DNA of 64,000 bases from Streptomyces pristinaespiralis (lineage in GTDB: Bacteria; Actinomycetota; Actinomycetes; Streptomycetales; Streptomycetaceae), in NCBI RefSeq assembly GCF_001278075.1, contig NZ_CP011340.1:682001-746000 (forward strand), written 5' to 3'. Within the stretch, counting starts at the first letter, position 1. Each line of letters starts with the position of its first letter. The position numbers were made by a program, and so were the translations under genes. Below the pieces are notes generated by a model. It did not search any database, was not told where the DNA came from, and saw nothing but the letters and a program-made list of their open reading frames with translations. Of the stretch, positions 17,028 to 25,579 are shown piece after piece.

Positions 17028-20000
17028 ATGACAAGACAACTCACCCGCTCCAGAACCAGGTTGTGGGCGCTGCTGACCGCAGCCGTCCTGACACTGCCGG
17101 TCAGCGGCCTGGTGCCCACCGCGTCGGCCGCCGAGCCGATCAGCACCACGTCCGCGTCCGCTGCCGAGAACGCCGCCATCGAGGTGCACGGCCTCAAGGG
17201 CGAGTACTTCAGCATGTCGGCGCCCGGTGCCAGGGACTTCGCCGAACTCGGCGGCGTATCGCTCGATCCCCAGATCAACTTCCCCGGCCTCGCCGCCACC
17301 TTCGAGTCGCTGACCGGGCGGGCGGAGCACACGACCGCCCGCTGGACAGGCATGATCGAGGCGCCCGCCACCGGGGACTACACGTTCTACGGCATCGGCG
17401 ACAACGGCTTCCGGCTGTTCATCGACGGCAAGCCCGTCATCGACCACTGGGAACCGGACTGGGACAAGGAGCAGACCAGTGCACCGGTCAGGCTGACCGC
17501 CGGCGAGAAGCACGAGTTCCGCCTCGAGATGTTCCAGGACTTCGGCGGGGCGAACATGTTCCTGCGCTGGTCGAGTCCGGCGATGGGCAAGCAGCTCGTC
17601 CCCGAGTCGGCCTTCACCCCGCCCACCGGCTTCCAGGTTTACCCGGTGGAACTGACCGTCGCAGAGGACGGCAGGCAGTTGCGGGCCCGGTTCGAGAACA
17701 AGGTCAGCGACATCGACGCGGTCAAGGACCACCTGAAGATCGAGGCCGACACGACGGCCATGCCGATCGGGTCGGTCGCCGTCGACTCCGGCGACCCGAA
17801 CTCCCTCATCGTCACCCTCGCGGCGCCGATCCAGAAGAACCAGCAGGTCAAGGTCACGTACGACGGTGAAGGCGGCCTCAAGGCCGGCACCGGGACCGTG
17901 CCGCAGATCATCCGCTCGGCGCAGAACGCCTCCACACACCGGCTCACCACCCCGTGGGGCGACAAGGTCGACAAGAACAACCCGCTGCCCGAGTACCCCC
18001 GTCCGCAGCAGGTGCGCGGCAAGTGGAAGAACCTCAACGGCCCCTGGCAGTTCAGCGGCGCGAAGGCGGGTGAGCAGCCGGTCTTCGGCAAGGACCTCGA
18101 CGAGAAGATCGTCGTGCCGTTCCCGGTCGAGTCGCAGCTCTCCGGGCTCGAGCGGCACGAGGACCACATGTTCTACCGCAAGCTGGTGAACGTGCCCCGG
18201 GACTGGAAGGTCGGCAAGACCAACCGGCTGAAGCTCAACTTCGGCGCCGTCGACTACCGCGCCCGCGTTTGGGTCAACGGCAAGCAGGTCGCCGACCACA
18301 CCGGCGGGTACAACGCCTTCAGCGCCGATGTCACCGACGCGCTCAAGGGCACCGGACCGCAGGAGGTCGTCGTCGCGGTCACCGACACCGGCGGCGCCAA
18401 CCAGCCGATGGGCAAGCAGTCCACCAACCCGGGCGGCATCTTCTACACCCAGACGTCGGGCATCTGGCAGACGGTCTGGATGGAGCCCGTCGCCGAGGCC
18501 TCGATCGACAACGTCGTCACCACGCCCGACATCGACACCAGCAGCCTGGCGGTGACCGTCGAGTCCGACGACGCCTCCGCGAACGCCCGTGTCGAGGCAG
18601 TCGCCCGCGACACGCGTGGCAACGTTGTCGGCAAGGTCAGCGGGCCGGCCAACAGCAAGCTGCGGCTGCCCGTGGCAAAGCAGCACCTGTGGACCCCGGA
18701 CGACCCGTACCTCTACGACCTCGACGTCAAGCTGACCGACGGCAGGTCGACCGACCGGATCGACAGCTACTTCGGTATGCGCAAGATCGGGATCGAGAAG
18801 GTCGGCGGCTTCCAGAAGCTGGTGCTCAACGGAAAGCCGGTCTTCTCCCTCGCCACGCTCGACCAGGGCTTCTGGCCCGACGGCCTCTACACCCCGCCCA
18901 GCGACAAGGCCCTGGCCTTCGACCTCCAGGCGCACAAGAAGCTCGGCTTCAACGCCGTCCGCAAGCACATCAAGGTGGAGTCACCGCGCTGGTTCTACCA
19001 CGCGGACCGGCTCGGCCTGCTGGTCTGGCAGGACTTCGTCTCCGGGAACATCACCGACGAGACAGGGCAGAAGGCCTTCGTCGACCAGGGCAGGGAGATG
19101 ATGCGCCAGCATCACAACTCCCCCTCCGTCATCGGCTGGATCGTCTTCAACGAAGGCTGGGGCGAGTGGAACCGTGAGGAGAGCGGCCGCATCGCCGAGT
19201 CGGTCAAGGCCGCCGACCCGTCCCGTGTCGTCAATGCCCACAGCGGCGTCAACTGCTGCAACTCCAAGGGCGACTCGGGCAAGGGCGACATCATCGACCA
19301 CCACGACTACAACAACACCGACCCCGCCTTCCCCGACGCGAACCGCGCCGCCATGGACGGCGAGCACGGAGGCTTCACCCTGCGCACCCCGGGCCACATG
19401 TGGCCGGGCGCTCCCACGGTGATCTACAGCGGGGTGGCCGACAAGGACGCACTCACCCGCAAGTACGTCGAGAACACCGAGAAGTTCTACCTCGAGCAGG
19501 CCGGCGCCGAGCTGTCCGGCTCCGTCTACACCCAGATCTCCGACCTGGAGAACGAGCTCAACGGCCTGTACACCTACGACCGCCGGGAGATCAAGGTCGA
19601 CCCGGTCAAGGTGCGCGACGTCAACCGAAGGATCATCGCGGCAGGCGCAGCCGCGGGCGAGCGTGACGAGCTGAAGGGCGGCGGGTACTGGGCCCTCGAC
19701 GAGGGCAAGGGAACCACCGCACGGGACGAGGGCCCCAACAACAAGCCCCTCCAGCTCACCGAGGGCACCACCTGGGCCCCGGGCGTCAGCGGCAGCGCGC
19801 TGAAGTTCGACGGTCAGGGCCGGTTCGCGGAGACCGACGGGCCGGTGCTCGACACCACCAAGAGCTACTCGGTGTCCGCCTGGGTCACGCTCGACGCGGT
19901 CCCCGGCAACTACGCGACCGCCGTGAGCCAGGACGGCCGCCGCCAGGAGAACCCCTTCTATCTGCAGTACGGGCAGGGCGCCTTCGCCTTCAGCACACCC

Positions 20001-20294
20001 GGCGGCCACCGCGCCCGCGGGGAGCTCGTGCCGGAACTGGGGCGCTGGTACCACCTGGTGGGCGTGCGCGACAGCGTGAGCAACGACATCAAGCTGTACC
20101 TGGACGGCAAGCTGGTCGCCACCGCCGAGCCCGGTCCGGCCGACGTGAGCACCGGCCCTCTCTCCGTGGGCCGCGCCAAGTGGAACGGCGGGAACGTGGA
20201 CTTCTGGAACGGCTCCATCGACCAGGTCCACGCGTATGACAAGGCACTCACCGCCGAGGAGGTGAGCGCTCTCCACGCCGGGGAGAAGCCGTAG
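17028..20294 (+). CDS. Secreted PA14-GH2-LamG glycosidase (candidate galactofuranosidase)
   Basis: A 1088-residue exported enzyme with a signal peptide of about 35 residues ending near ASAAEP. A PA14 carbohydrate-binding domain spans about 50-195, then come GH2 sugar-binding, immunoglobulin-like and catalytic barrel domains (about 320-860) and a LamG lectin-like domain (about 890-1085). The GH2 acid/base is E709, preceded by N708, in VFNEGWGEW; the nucleophile is probably E779 in MDGEHGGF. GH2 includes beta-galactosidases and beta-glucuronidases, and also galactofuranosidases and arabinofuranosidases reported from Streptomyces. Neighbours favour a furanosidase, but sequence alone cannot prove it. 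GAGGAAA precedes the ATG. Confidence 0.87.
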   Translation: MTRQLTRSRTRLWALLTAAVLTLPVSGLVPTASAAEPISTTSASAAENAAIEVHGLKGEYFSMSAPGARDFAELGGVSLDPQINFPGLAATFESLTGRAEHTTARWTGMIEAPATGDYTFYGIGDNGFRLFIDGKPVIDHWEPDWDKEQTSAPVRLTAGEKHEFRLEMFQDFGGANMFLRWSSPAMGKQLVPESAFTPPTGFQVYPVELTVAEDGRQLRARFENKVSDIDAVKDHLKIEADTTAMPIGSVAVDSGDPNSLIVTLAAPIQKNQQVKVTYDGEGGLKAGTGTVPQIIRSAQNASTHRLTTPWGDKVDKNNPLPEYPRPQQVRGKWKNLNGPWQFSGAKAGEQPVFGKDLDEKIVVPFPVESQLSGLERHEDHMFYRKLVNVPRDWKVGKTNRLKLNFGAVDYRARVWVNGKQVADHTGGYNAFSADVTDALKGTGPQEVVVAVTDTGGANQPMGKQSTNPGGIFYTQTSGIWQTVWMEPVAEASIDNVVTTPDIDTSSLAVTVESDDASANARVEAVARDTRGNVVGKVSGPANSKLRLPVAKQHLWTPDDPYLYDLDVKLTDGRSTDRIDSYFGMRKIGIEKVGGFQKLVLNGKPVFSLATLDQGFWPDGLYTPPSDKALAFDLQAHKKLGFNAVRKHIKVESPRWFYHADRLGLLVWQDFVSGNITDETGQKAFVDQGREMMRQHHNSPSVIGWIVFNEGWGEWNREESGRIAESVKAADPSRVVNAHSGVNCCNSKGDSGKGDIIDHHDYNNTDPAFPDANRAAMDGEHGGFTLRTPGHMWPGAPTVIYSGVADKDALTRKYVENTEKFYLEQAGAELSGSVYTQISDLENELNGLYTYDRREIKVDPVKVRDVNRRIIAAGAAAGERDELKGGGYWALDEGKGTTARDEGPNNKPLQLTEGTTWAPGVSGSALKFDGQGRFAETDGPVLDTTKSYSVSAWVTLDAVPGNYATAVSQDGRRQENPFYLQYGQGAFAFSTPGGHRARGELVPELGRWYHLVGVRDSVSNDIKLYLDGKLVATAEPGPADVSTGPLSVGRAKWNGGNVDFWNGSIDQVHAYDKALTAEEVSALHAGEKP

Positions 20295-20307
20295 CACCAA
20301 GAGCGGG

Positions 20308-20351
20308 GACGGTCCCCGGCGAGCGGTCGACACCGTTCGCCGGGGGCCGTC
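20308..20351 (+). terminator. Transcription terminator after the GH2 gene
   Basis: A 20-base stem (20308-20327 with 20332-20351, 18 matches) and a four-base loop begin 13 bases after the stop codon. It is a typical strong Streptomyces terminator without a T-run. Confidence 0.85.
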
Positions 20352-20360
20352 GTTTGCGCG

Positions 20361-20580
20361 GCAGCTTCCTTTTACCGGGGACCGTCTGTCGCGACAGCAG
20401 CTCCCTTCGGCCGAAGGCCGTTCGCGGGCTGCGGGACGGCTCCCCTCGACCGGGGAGAGTCGTTCACGGGGGGCCTCCTCCAGGGCGGGGGGCCGTCGTG
20501 CGCGGCGGCTTTCTGCGCCGGAGGCGGTTCGCGGGCCGCGCGGGGCGGCTTCCTGCGGCCCTGGGCCGGCGTGCGCCGGG
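20361..20580. repeat. Degenerate array of about 36-bp hairpin units
   Basis: About six imperfect units follow the terminator, each starting with a GCAGCT/GCGGCT-like block (anchors near 20363, 20399, 20438, 20472, 20507 and 20547). Most also carry a small inverted repeat, such as CTTCGGCCGAAG in the second unit. They lie between two convergent genes and show no coding signal. They resemble duplicated and eroded terminator stems. Confidence 0.45.
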
Positions 20581-20658
20581 CGGCGGTGTCGCCGCGCGGC
20601 GGTGTGTCGTGGCGGGGGAATCCGCCGACTCCCCCGCGTCCGGGGGGACTTCAGCAGC

Positions 20659-21546
20659 TCAGGCGTCGCCCATGACCAGGCCCTCGATGGTGTGCTTCTG
20701 CGTCACGGGGGTCAGCGCCTCCACGACCGGGCAGTCGAGGTGCCGGCGTACACGGTCGGAGAGCGTTTGCCAGTAGGCGCGGGTCACCGCGGTGTCGTGA
20801 CGGTCGCCGTTGGTCGCCTCCGGGCCGTCGACGCCGAGTACCAGCACGGGCCGGGGCCGTTCCGAGTGATTGGTGGTTCCGCGGTGGACCGTCAGCGCGC
20901 TGCGGGCGGAGATGTCGCCGCGCTGCGGGAATTTGCGTACCGCGCGCTGCTCGTAGCGTGCGCGGTCGGCCTTCGGCGGGAACATGCCGTGTGCGAAGTC
21001 CGGGCCGTCGTCCCACTGCGTCCCCGGGGCGATCTCGAACGGGCCCATGTCCGGCGTCGTGTCGACCGTCGTCACGTTGAAGGCGAGCGAGGTGTAACGG
21101 CGCTCCCTCCGGGTCTCCTCCGGCATCGGGAAGTCCCGGTGCCACGGCTGGTCGACGGCGCCTGCGAGCGGTACGTCGAAGCCGACCTCGACGATCCGGT
21201 AGTCGGGGCCGAGGACGGCGGCGCACAGCGACCGCACCCAGGGGTGGTCGACGAGGTCAACGAACCCCCGGATCTGTTCGGGGTGGATCTCCACGTAGTA
21301 GCGGTTGGGTCCCCGGCCGACCGCGCCGCCCGGCCGTCGGCGGGCTTCCTCGAAGGCCAGGGCGATGTCCTCCCCGAGCCGGTCGGCCCATTCAGGGGTG
21401 AAGGCGCCCTTCCGGGCCGTGACGCCGTCGCGGTAGAGGGCCTCCACATCCGCGCTGACGTCCACGTCGGCGTCGGCGTCCACGGCCGGGCCCGCCTCCG
21501 CGTCCGGGTCGGCGGCGGGGGTTCCGGGGAACACGGGACTACTCAT
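20659..21546 (-). CDS. Phytanoyl-CoA dioxygenase (PhyH) family protein
   Basis: A 295-residue member of the Fe(II)/2-oxoglutarate oxygenase family. The metal-binding pair HxD is visible as H136 and D138 in PWHRDFP, and the distal histidine is H227 in VHRGTTNHS. An acidic Ala/Asp-rich segment of about 35 residues precedes the fold. ATG 21546 is chosen because GAGGAGG lies 6 bases upstream. The substrate is unknown. It diverges from a LacI regulator across a double operator, so it is probably induced by the same sugar as the glycosidases. Confidence 0.8.
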   Translation of the reverse strand: MSSPVFPGTPAADPDAEAGPAVDADADVDVSADVEALYRDGVTARKGAFTPEWADRLGEDIALAFEEARRRPGGAVGRGPNRYYVEIHPEQIRGFVDLVDHPWVRSLCAAVLGPDYRIVEVGFDVPLAGAVDQPWHRDFPMPEETRRERRYTSLAFNVTTVDTTPDMGPFEIAPGTQWDDGPDFAHGMFPPKADRARYEQRAVRKFPQRGDISARSALTVHRGTTNHSERPRPVLVLGVDGPEATNGDRHDTAVTRAYWQTLSDRVRRHLDCPVVEALTPVTQKHTIEGLVMGDA

Positions 21547-21580
21547 CTCTGCCTCCTCGCACAAGCTGACGCCGCCATAT

Positions 21581-21604
21581 TGCATCGTTGAATGCAACGT
21601 TGCA
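21581..21604. promoter_or_regulatory. Tandem LacI-type operator with perfect 12-bp palindrome
   Basis: The segment 21593-21604 is TGCAACGTTGCA, a perfect palindrome. A second, weaker copy, TGCATCGTTGAA, abuts it at 21581-21592. The pair sits between the PhyH gene (minus) and the LacI gene (plus), 35 bases from the PhyH start and 65 from the LacI start. I infer autoregulation and shared repression. Confidence 0.75.
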
Positions 21605-21668
21605 ATACCCCCGGCGGCCCGCGCTGGGCCCCGGTTCCGACCCGAGGGGCCCGTGACAGGATGGTGCG

Positions 21669-22688
21669 GTGAGCAGTCGTCTGAAGGATGTCGCCGCCCG
21701 GGCGGGCGTGTCGGTGCGAACGGTCTCCAACGTGGTCAACGGCTCCGCCGCGGTGGCCGAGGACACGCGCCTGCGCGTGCAGGCGGCTCTCGACGAACTC
21801 GGCTACCGGCCCAATCTCGCGGCCCGCAGCCTGCGCGCGGGCCGGACCGGACTGATCGGGCTCGCCATCCCCGAAGTGCGCTCCCCCTACTTCGGCGAGC
21901 TCGCGGGGCTGCTGGTGGAGGCGGCGGAGCGGCGTTCCTGGACGGTGATCATCGACCAGACGCGCGGCGACGCGGAGGCGGAACGCCGTCTGCTGACACG
22001 GGCCGGCGGCCGTGTCGTCGACGGGCTCGTCATCAGCCCCTGGGCGCTCGGACCCGAGGAACTCACCGCCGCCGCCCGCTCGACGCCCGTGGTGCTGCTC
22101 GGCGAGCGCAGCCCCGAAGGGCTGGTGGACCGGGTGGCCGTCGACAACGTCCTGGCGGCGGACCAGGCGACCACCCACCTCCTGGAGTCCGGGCGGCGGC
22201 GCGTCGCCGCCCTCGGCCTCCAGCCGCATCTGCGCAACGGCACCGCCGAGCAGCGCCGGGCCGGTTACCACCGTGCTCTGGCGCGTGCGGGGATCACGCC
22301 GGACCCGGCTCTGGAGGCGGAGGTCTCGGCCTTGCACCGCGCGGACGGCGCGAAGGCCATGGCGCAGCTGCTCGACGGGAGCGGCCGGCCGGACGCCGTG
22401 TTCGCGTTCAGCGACGAACTGGCCCTCGGCGCGATGCACATGGCCCACCTGCGCGGGCTGGACGTGCCGGGCGACATCGCGTTCGTCGGCTTCGACGACG
22501 TGGAGGACGGCCGGTTCGCCAATCCCGCGCTGACGACCGTCGCGCCCGACAAGGAGCAGATCGTCGAGCGGGCGCTGCAGTGTCTCGCCGACCGTATCTA
22601 CAGCCCGGGCAATGCCGTTCGGCCCCTCGACATCGTCGTGCCTCACCGGCTCGTGGTCCGCGCCAGCAGCGACGCGCCCTCCTCTTGA
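21669..22688 (+). CDS. LacI family transcriptional regulator
   Basis: A 339-residue repressor starting at GTG. The DNA-binding part is SRLKDVAARAGVSVRTVSNVVNG with hinge YRPNLAARSLRAGRTG, followed by a sugar-binding domain ending in the usual FVGFDDVEDGRFANPALTTV region. It is clearly paralogous to the regulator at 10059 but lacks the repetitive tail. It sits between the two halves of the furanoside locus and beside the best copy of the palindrome. Its effector is probably a sugar released by the GH2 or GH127 enzymes. Confidence 0.9.
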   Translation: MSSRLKDVAARAGVSVRTVSNVVNGSAAVAEDTRLRVQAALDELGYRPNLAARSLRAGRTGLIGLAIPEVRSPYFGELAGLLVEAAERRSWTVIIDQTRGDAEAERRLLTRAGGRVVDGLVISPWALGPEELTAAARSTPVVLLGERSPEGLVDRVAVDNVLAADQATTHLLESGRRRVAALGLQPHLRNGTAEQRRAGYHRALARAGITPDPALEAEVSALHRADGAKAMAQLLDGSGRPDAVFAFSDELALGAMHMAHLRGLDVPGDIAFVGFDDVEDGRFANPALTTVAPDKEQIVERALQCLADRIYSPGNAVRPLDIVVPHRLVVRASSDAPSS

Positions 22689-22727
22689 CCCGGGCGCCCT
22701 GGGGCGCCGCCTGTCCCCACGCACGGA

Positions 22728-22763
22728 CAGCGTCTCTCCCCCGGGGCCGGGGAAGAGACGCTG
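22728..22763. terminator. Bidirectional hairpin between convergent LacI and GH2 genes
   Basis: CAGCGTCTCT at 22728-22737 pairs perfectly with 22754-22763, and inner C and G runs extend the stem. It lies 40 bases after the LacI stop and 16 bases after the GH2 stop, so it could serve both. Confidence 0.8.
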
Positions 22764-22779
22764 CCTGGTCCGTCGCCGG

Positions 22780-25401
22780 TCAGGTGGTGGAGCAGGTCAA
22801 GGTGCCCGCGGCGGCACCCTTGATCAGGGCTTCGTGCGCCGCCCTGAGCCGCTTGACGTCGGCCTTCATGACCTTGCGGTCATAGGTGAGCAGGCCGTTC
22901 AACTCGCCCTCCAGGTCGGTGATCTGGGTGTAGACGGCTCCGTTGCTCGCACGGCAGGCCGCCAGTTGCTCGATCTCCTCGAGCAGTGCCAGGTACCGGT
23001 CGGTGTACGTCTCCCTGTCGACACCCACGTAGGTGTGCCGGACCGGCCAGGAGTGGCCGGGGACCGCCAGTCCGAGGCCGCCGTACTCACCGCTGACCAG
23101 GGCCCGCTCGCCGTCCGGGCCGGGCAGCTGGGGGCTCGGGTAGCCGTGGGCGTCGGCGATGTCGCCGTTGCCGGTGTCGTTCCAGCCGCTGGCGCCGTTG
23201 ACGAGCCGGGTCGGGTCCCACTCCTTGGCCAGCGCGGGCACCCTCGGGCCGCCGTACTGGCCCCAGCCCTCGTTGAAGGTGACCCACATGATGACCGACG
23301 GGTGGCTGTCGTGCTGCTCGATCATATCCTTCATCTCGGACTCGTACTGTGCGCGCTCGGCGTCGTTCCTCGGCGGGACGGCCATGGACGGCATGTCCTG
23401 CCATACGAGCAGTCCGAGCCTGTCGGCGTGGTAGAACCAACGGTCCGGTTCGACCTTGATGTGCTTGCGGACCGAGTTGAAGCCGAGCTTCTTGTGCATC
23501 TCCAGGTCGTACGCGAGGGCGTCGTCGGTCGGCGGGGTGTGCAGCCCGTCCGGCCAGAAGCCCTGGTCGAGCGTGGCCATGGCGAAGACCGGCTTGCCGT
23601 TCAGCACGGTGCGCTGCTTGCCCTCCACGGTCTTGACCTCGATGGTGCGCATACCGAAGTAGCTGCTCACACGGTCGGCGGAACTCCCCGTGCCGATGGT
23701 GACCTTGAGCCGGTAGAGGTGCGGGTCGTCGGGCGACCACAGGTGCGGGTCGGGCACGGGGACCCGGAGCGCCGCGCCGGTCCTTCCGGTGGCCCTGCCG
23801 ACCTCCCGCCTGCCGTCGTACGCGACGGCGGTCACCGGCAGTCCGTCACGCACACCGCGTACGGTGACGGCGACCTTCTCGCCCGCCACGTCCGGAGTCG
23901 CTTTGACGTCGGTGGCGTGGTCGGCCGACACCGGCTCCATCCACACCGTCTGCCAGATGCCGGAGGACGGCGTGTAGAAGATGCCGCCCGGGCTCAGCCG
24001 CTGCTTGCCCACGGGCGGGTTCGCCCCGCCCGCCGCGTCGGTCGGGTCGTGGACGCCGACCACCAGTTCCTGCGGGCCGCCCGGTTCGAGCGCGTCGGTG
24101 ACATCGGCGGTGAAGCGGTCGTAACCACCCTTGTGGCTCGCGACCTTGCGGCCGTTCACATAGACGTCGGACTCCCAGTCGACAGCGTCGAAGTTGAGGT
24201 TGAGACGCTTGCCGTCGCCGACCTTCCAGCCCTTGGGGACGGTGAAGGTGCGCCGGTACCACATGCGCTCCTCGTGCCGTTCGATGCCGGACAGCTGTGA
24301 TTCGACCGGGTAGGGCACCAGGATCTTCTCGGCAAGGGTCTTGCCGAACGGTGGCCGCTCCCCCGCCTCCGCGCCGGCGAACTGCCATTCACCGTTGAGG
24401 TTCTGCCAGGAGTCACGGGTGAGCTGGGGGCGCGGATACTCGGGGAGAGCGTTCTTGGGGCCGACCTCGTCGGCCCACTTGGTCCGCAGCTGGTACTCGG
24501 ACCTGTTCGGGCCGGAGGTCCAGAAGTCGTCGACCGCCTGGCCCTCCGTGGTGGTCAGGCCGCCCTCGCCGTCGTAGCGGACATCGGCGAGTCCGCCCTG
24601 ACCGACGACGGGTTCGTCAAGGGTGACCAGCAGCCTCCTCGGGTCCGCGGCGTCCAACTCCGCCTCGTACATGGGCCACTCCGCGCCGCCGATGACCGCG
24701 TCGACGTGCTCCAGAAGACCGGCCGGAGGAGCGGCCAGGGCCTCGGGGAACTCCAGGCTCAGCACCCGTCCGGACGCTTCGACGGCCACGGCGGTCGGGC
24801 CGTTGTAGTCCATCCCGTCGGGAAGAGTGAACGCGGACGGGGGAACGGCGGTCTTCTCACCGCCGGGCGGCGTCCAGCGCAGATGCAGGTTGGAACCACC
24901 GAAGTGCTCGAAGTACTCGACCTTGAAGTCGTACGCCCGGCCGGCTTCGAGGGAGACCGGCTGCGAGTTCTGCTCCCGGTCCCAGTCGTCGACCCAGTGG
25001 TCGATGACTATCTTGTTGTCGATCCACAGCCGGAATCCGTTGTCACCGGTCATCGAGAAGACATGGTCACCGGCCTTCTCCGGCGTGATCTTCCCGGTCC
25101 AGCGCACGGTGGCGTCGTCGGATTGCCCGGTGCGCGCCTGCAACCGCTCCTCGAGCGAGTCGAAGTCGAGATTCGGGTCGACGGTGGTGGCCTTCAGCTC
25201 GTCGAAGTCGAAGGCGCCGGCCGCGGACTGGGTGTAGTACTCACCCTTCAGACCGTGCGCCACGGCGGCTTCCTCGGCGGCCGACGCGGTGGCGTCCGGC
25301 ACGACGGCGGTGCCCAGAAGGGCGAACGCCGCGACGGCGACCAGCAGGGACGCCGGCCTTGCTCGTGCGCCTCTGGGCGCGCTCAGAGATGGGAAACGCA
25401 A
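22780..25401 (-). CDS. Secreted PA14-GH2 glycosidase, second copy (candidate galactofuranosidase)
   Basis: An 873-residue exported enzyme paralogous to the one at 17028. TTG 25401 is chosen because GGGAGG lies 5 bases upstream and a clean signal peptide follows, ending near TASAAEE. A PA14 domain spans about 50-190, then the GH2 domains. The acid/base is E711 (after N710) in TFNEGWGQY, and the nucleophile is probably E772 in SGEYGG. Unlike its paralogue it lacks the C-terminal LamG domain and ends soon after the barrel. It lies 178 bases downstream of the GH127 gene on the same strand and has no operator of its own, so both are probably co-transcribed. Confidence 0.87.
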   Translation of the reverse strand: MRFPSLSAPRGARARPASLLVAVAAFALLGTAVVPDATASAAEEAAVAHGLKGEYYTQSAAGAFDFDELKATTVDPNLDFDSLEERLQARTGQSDDATVRWTGKITPEKAGDHVFSMTGDNGFRLWIDNKIVIDHWVDDWDREQNSQPVSLEAGRAYDFKVEYFEHFGGSNLHLRWTPPGGEKTAVPPSAFTLPDGMDYNGPTAVAVEASGRVLSLEFPEALAAPPAGLLEHVDAVIGGAEWPMYEAELDAADPRRLLVTLDEPVVGQGGLADVRYDGEGGLTTTEGQAVDDFWTSGPNRSEYQLRTKWADEVGPKNALPEYPRPQLTRDSWQNLNGEWQFAGAEAGERPPFGKTLAEKILVPYPVESQLSGIERHEERMWYRRTFTVPKGWKVGDGKRLNLNFDAVDWESDVYVNGRKVASHKGGYDRFTADVTDALEPGGPQELVVGVHDPTDAAGGANPPVGKQRLSPGGIFYTPSSGIWQTVWMEPVSADHATDVKATPDVAGEKVAVTVRGVRDGLPVTAVAYDGRREVGRATGRTGAALRVPVPDPHLWSPDDPHLYRLKVTIGTGSSADRVSSYFGMRTIEVKTVEGKQRTVLNGKPVFAMATLDQGFWPDGLHTPPTDDALAYDLEMHKKLGFNSVRKHIKVEPDRWFYHADRLGLLVWQDMPSMAVPPRNDAERAQYESEMKDMIEQHDSHPSVIMWVTFNEGWGQYGGPRVPALAKEWDPTRLVNGASGWNDTGNGDIADAHGYPSPQLPGPDGERALVSGEYGGLGLAVPGHSWPVRHTYVGVDRETYTDRYLALLEEIEQLAACRASNGAVYTQITDLEGELNGLLTYDRKVMKADVKRLRAAHEALIKGAAAGTLTCSTT

Positions 25402-25579
25402 CAGAACCTCCCGGTAGAACTGACGTGGTACCTGGGCTGTTGTGGATCTGGACGGCCGCGGTGGACGGCCGTGGCGGGGACGGCGGCGTGTGGCGGCCAT
25501 GGGGCGTGGGGCACCGGGCGGCGTGGACGGGGCGGTGACACCCGGCCTCCTCGGCGCCCGGGCGTCGGGTGCACGTGTC

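Noticed and set aside
16986..18968. 660-codon minus-strand open frame inside the GH2 gene
   Set aside because: Its residues have no recognisable motifs, while the plus strand encodes signal peptide, PA14 and GH2 catalytic motifs.
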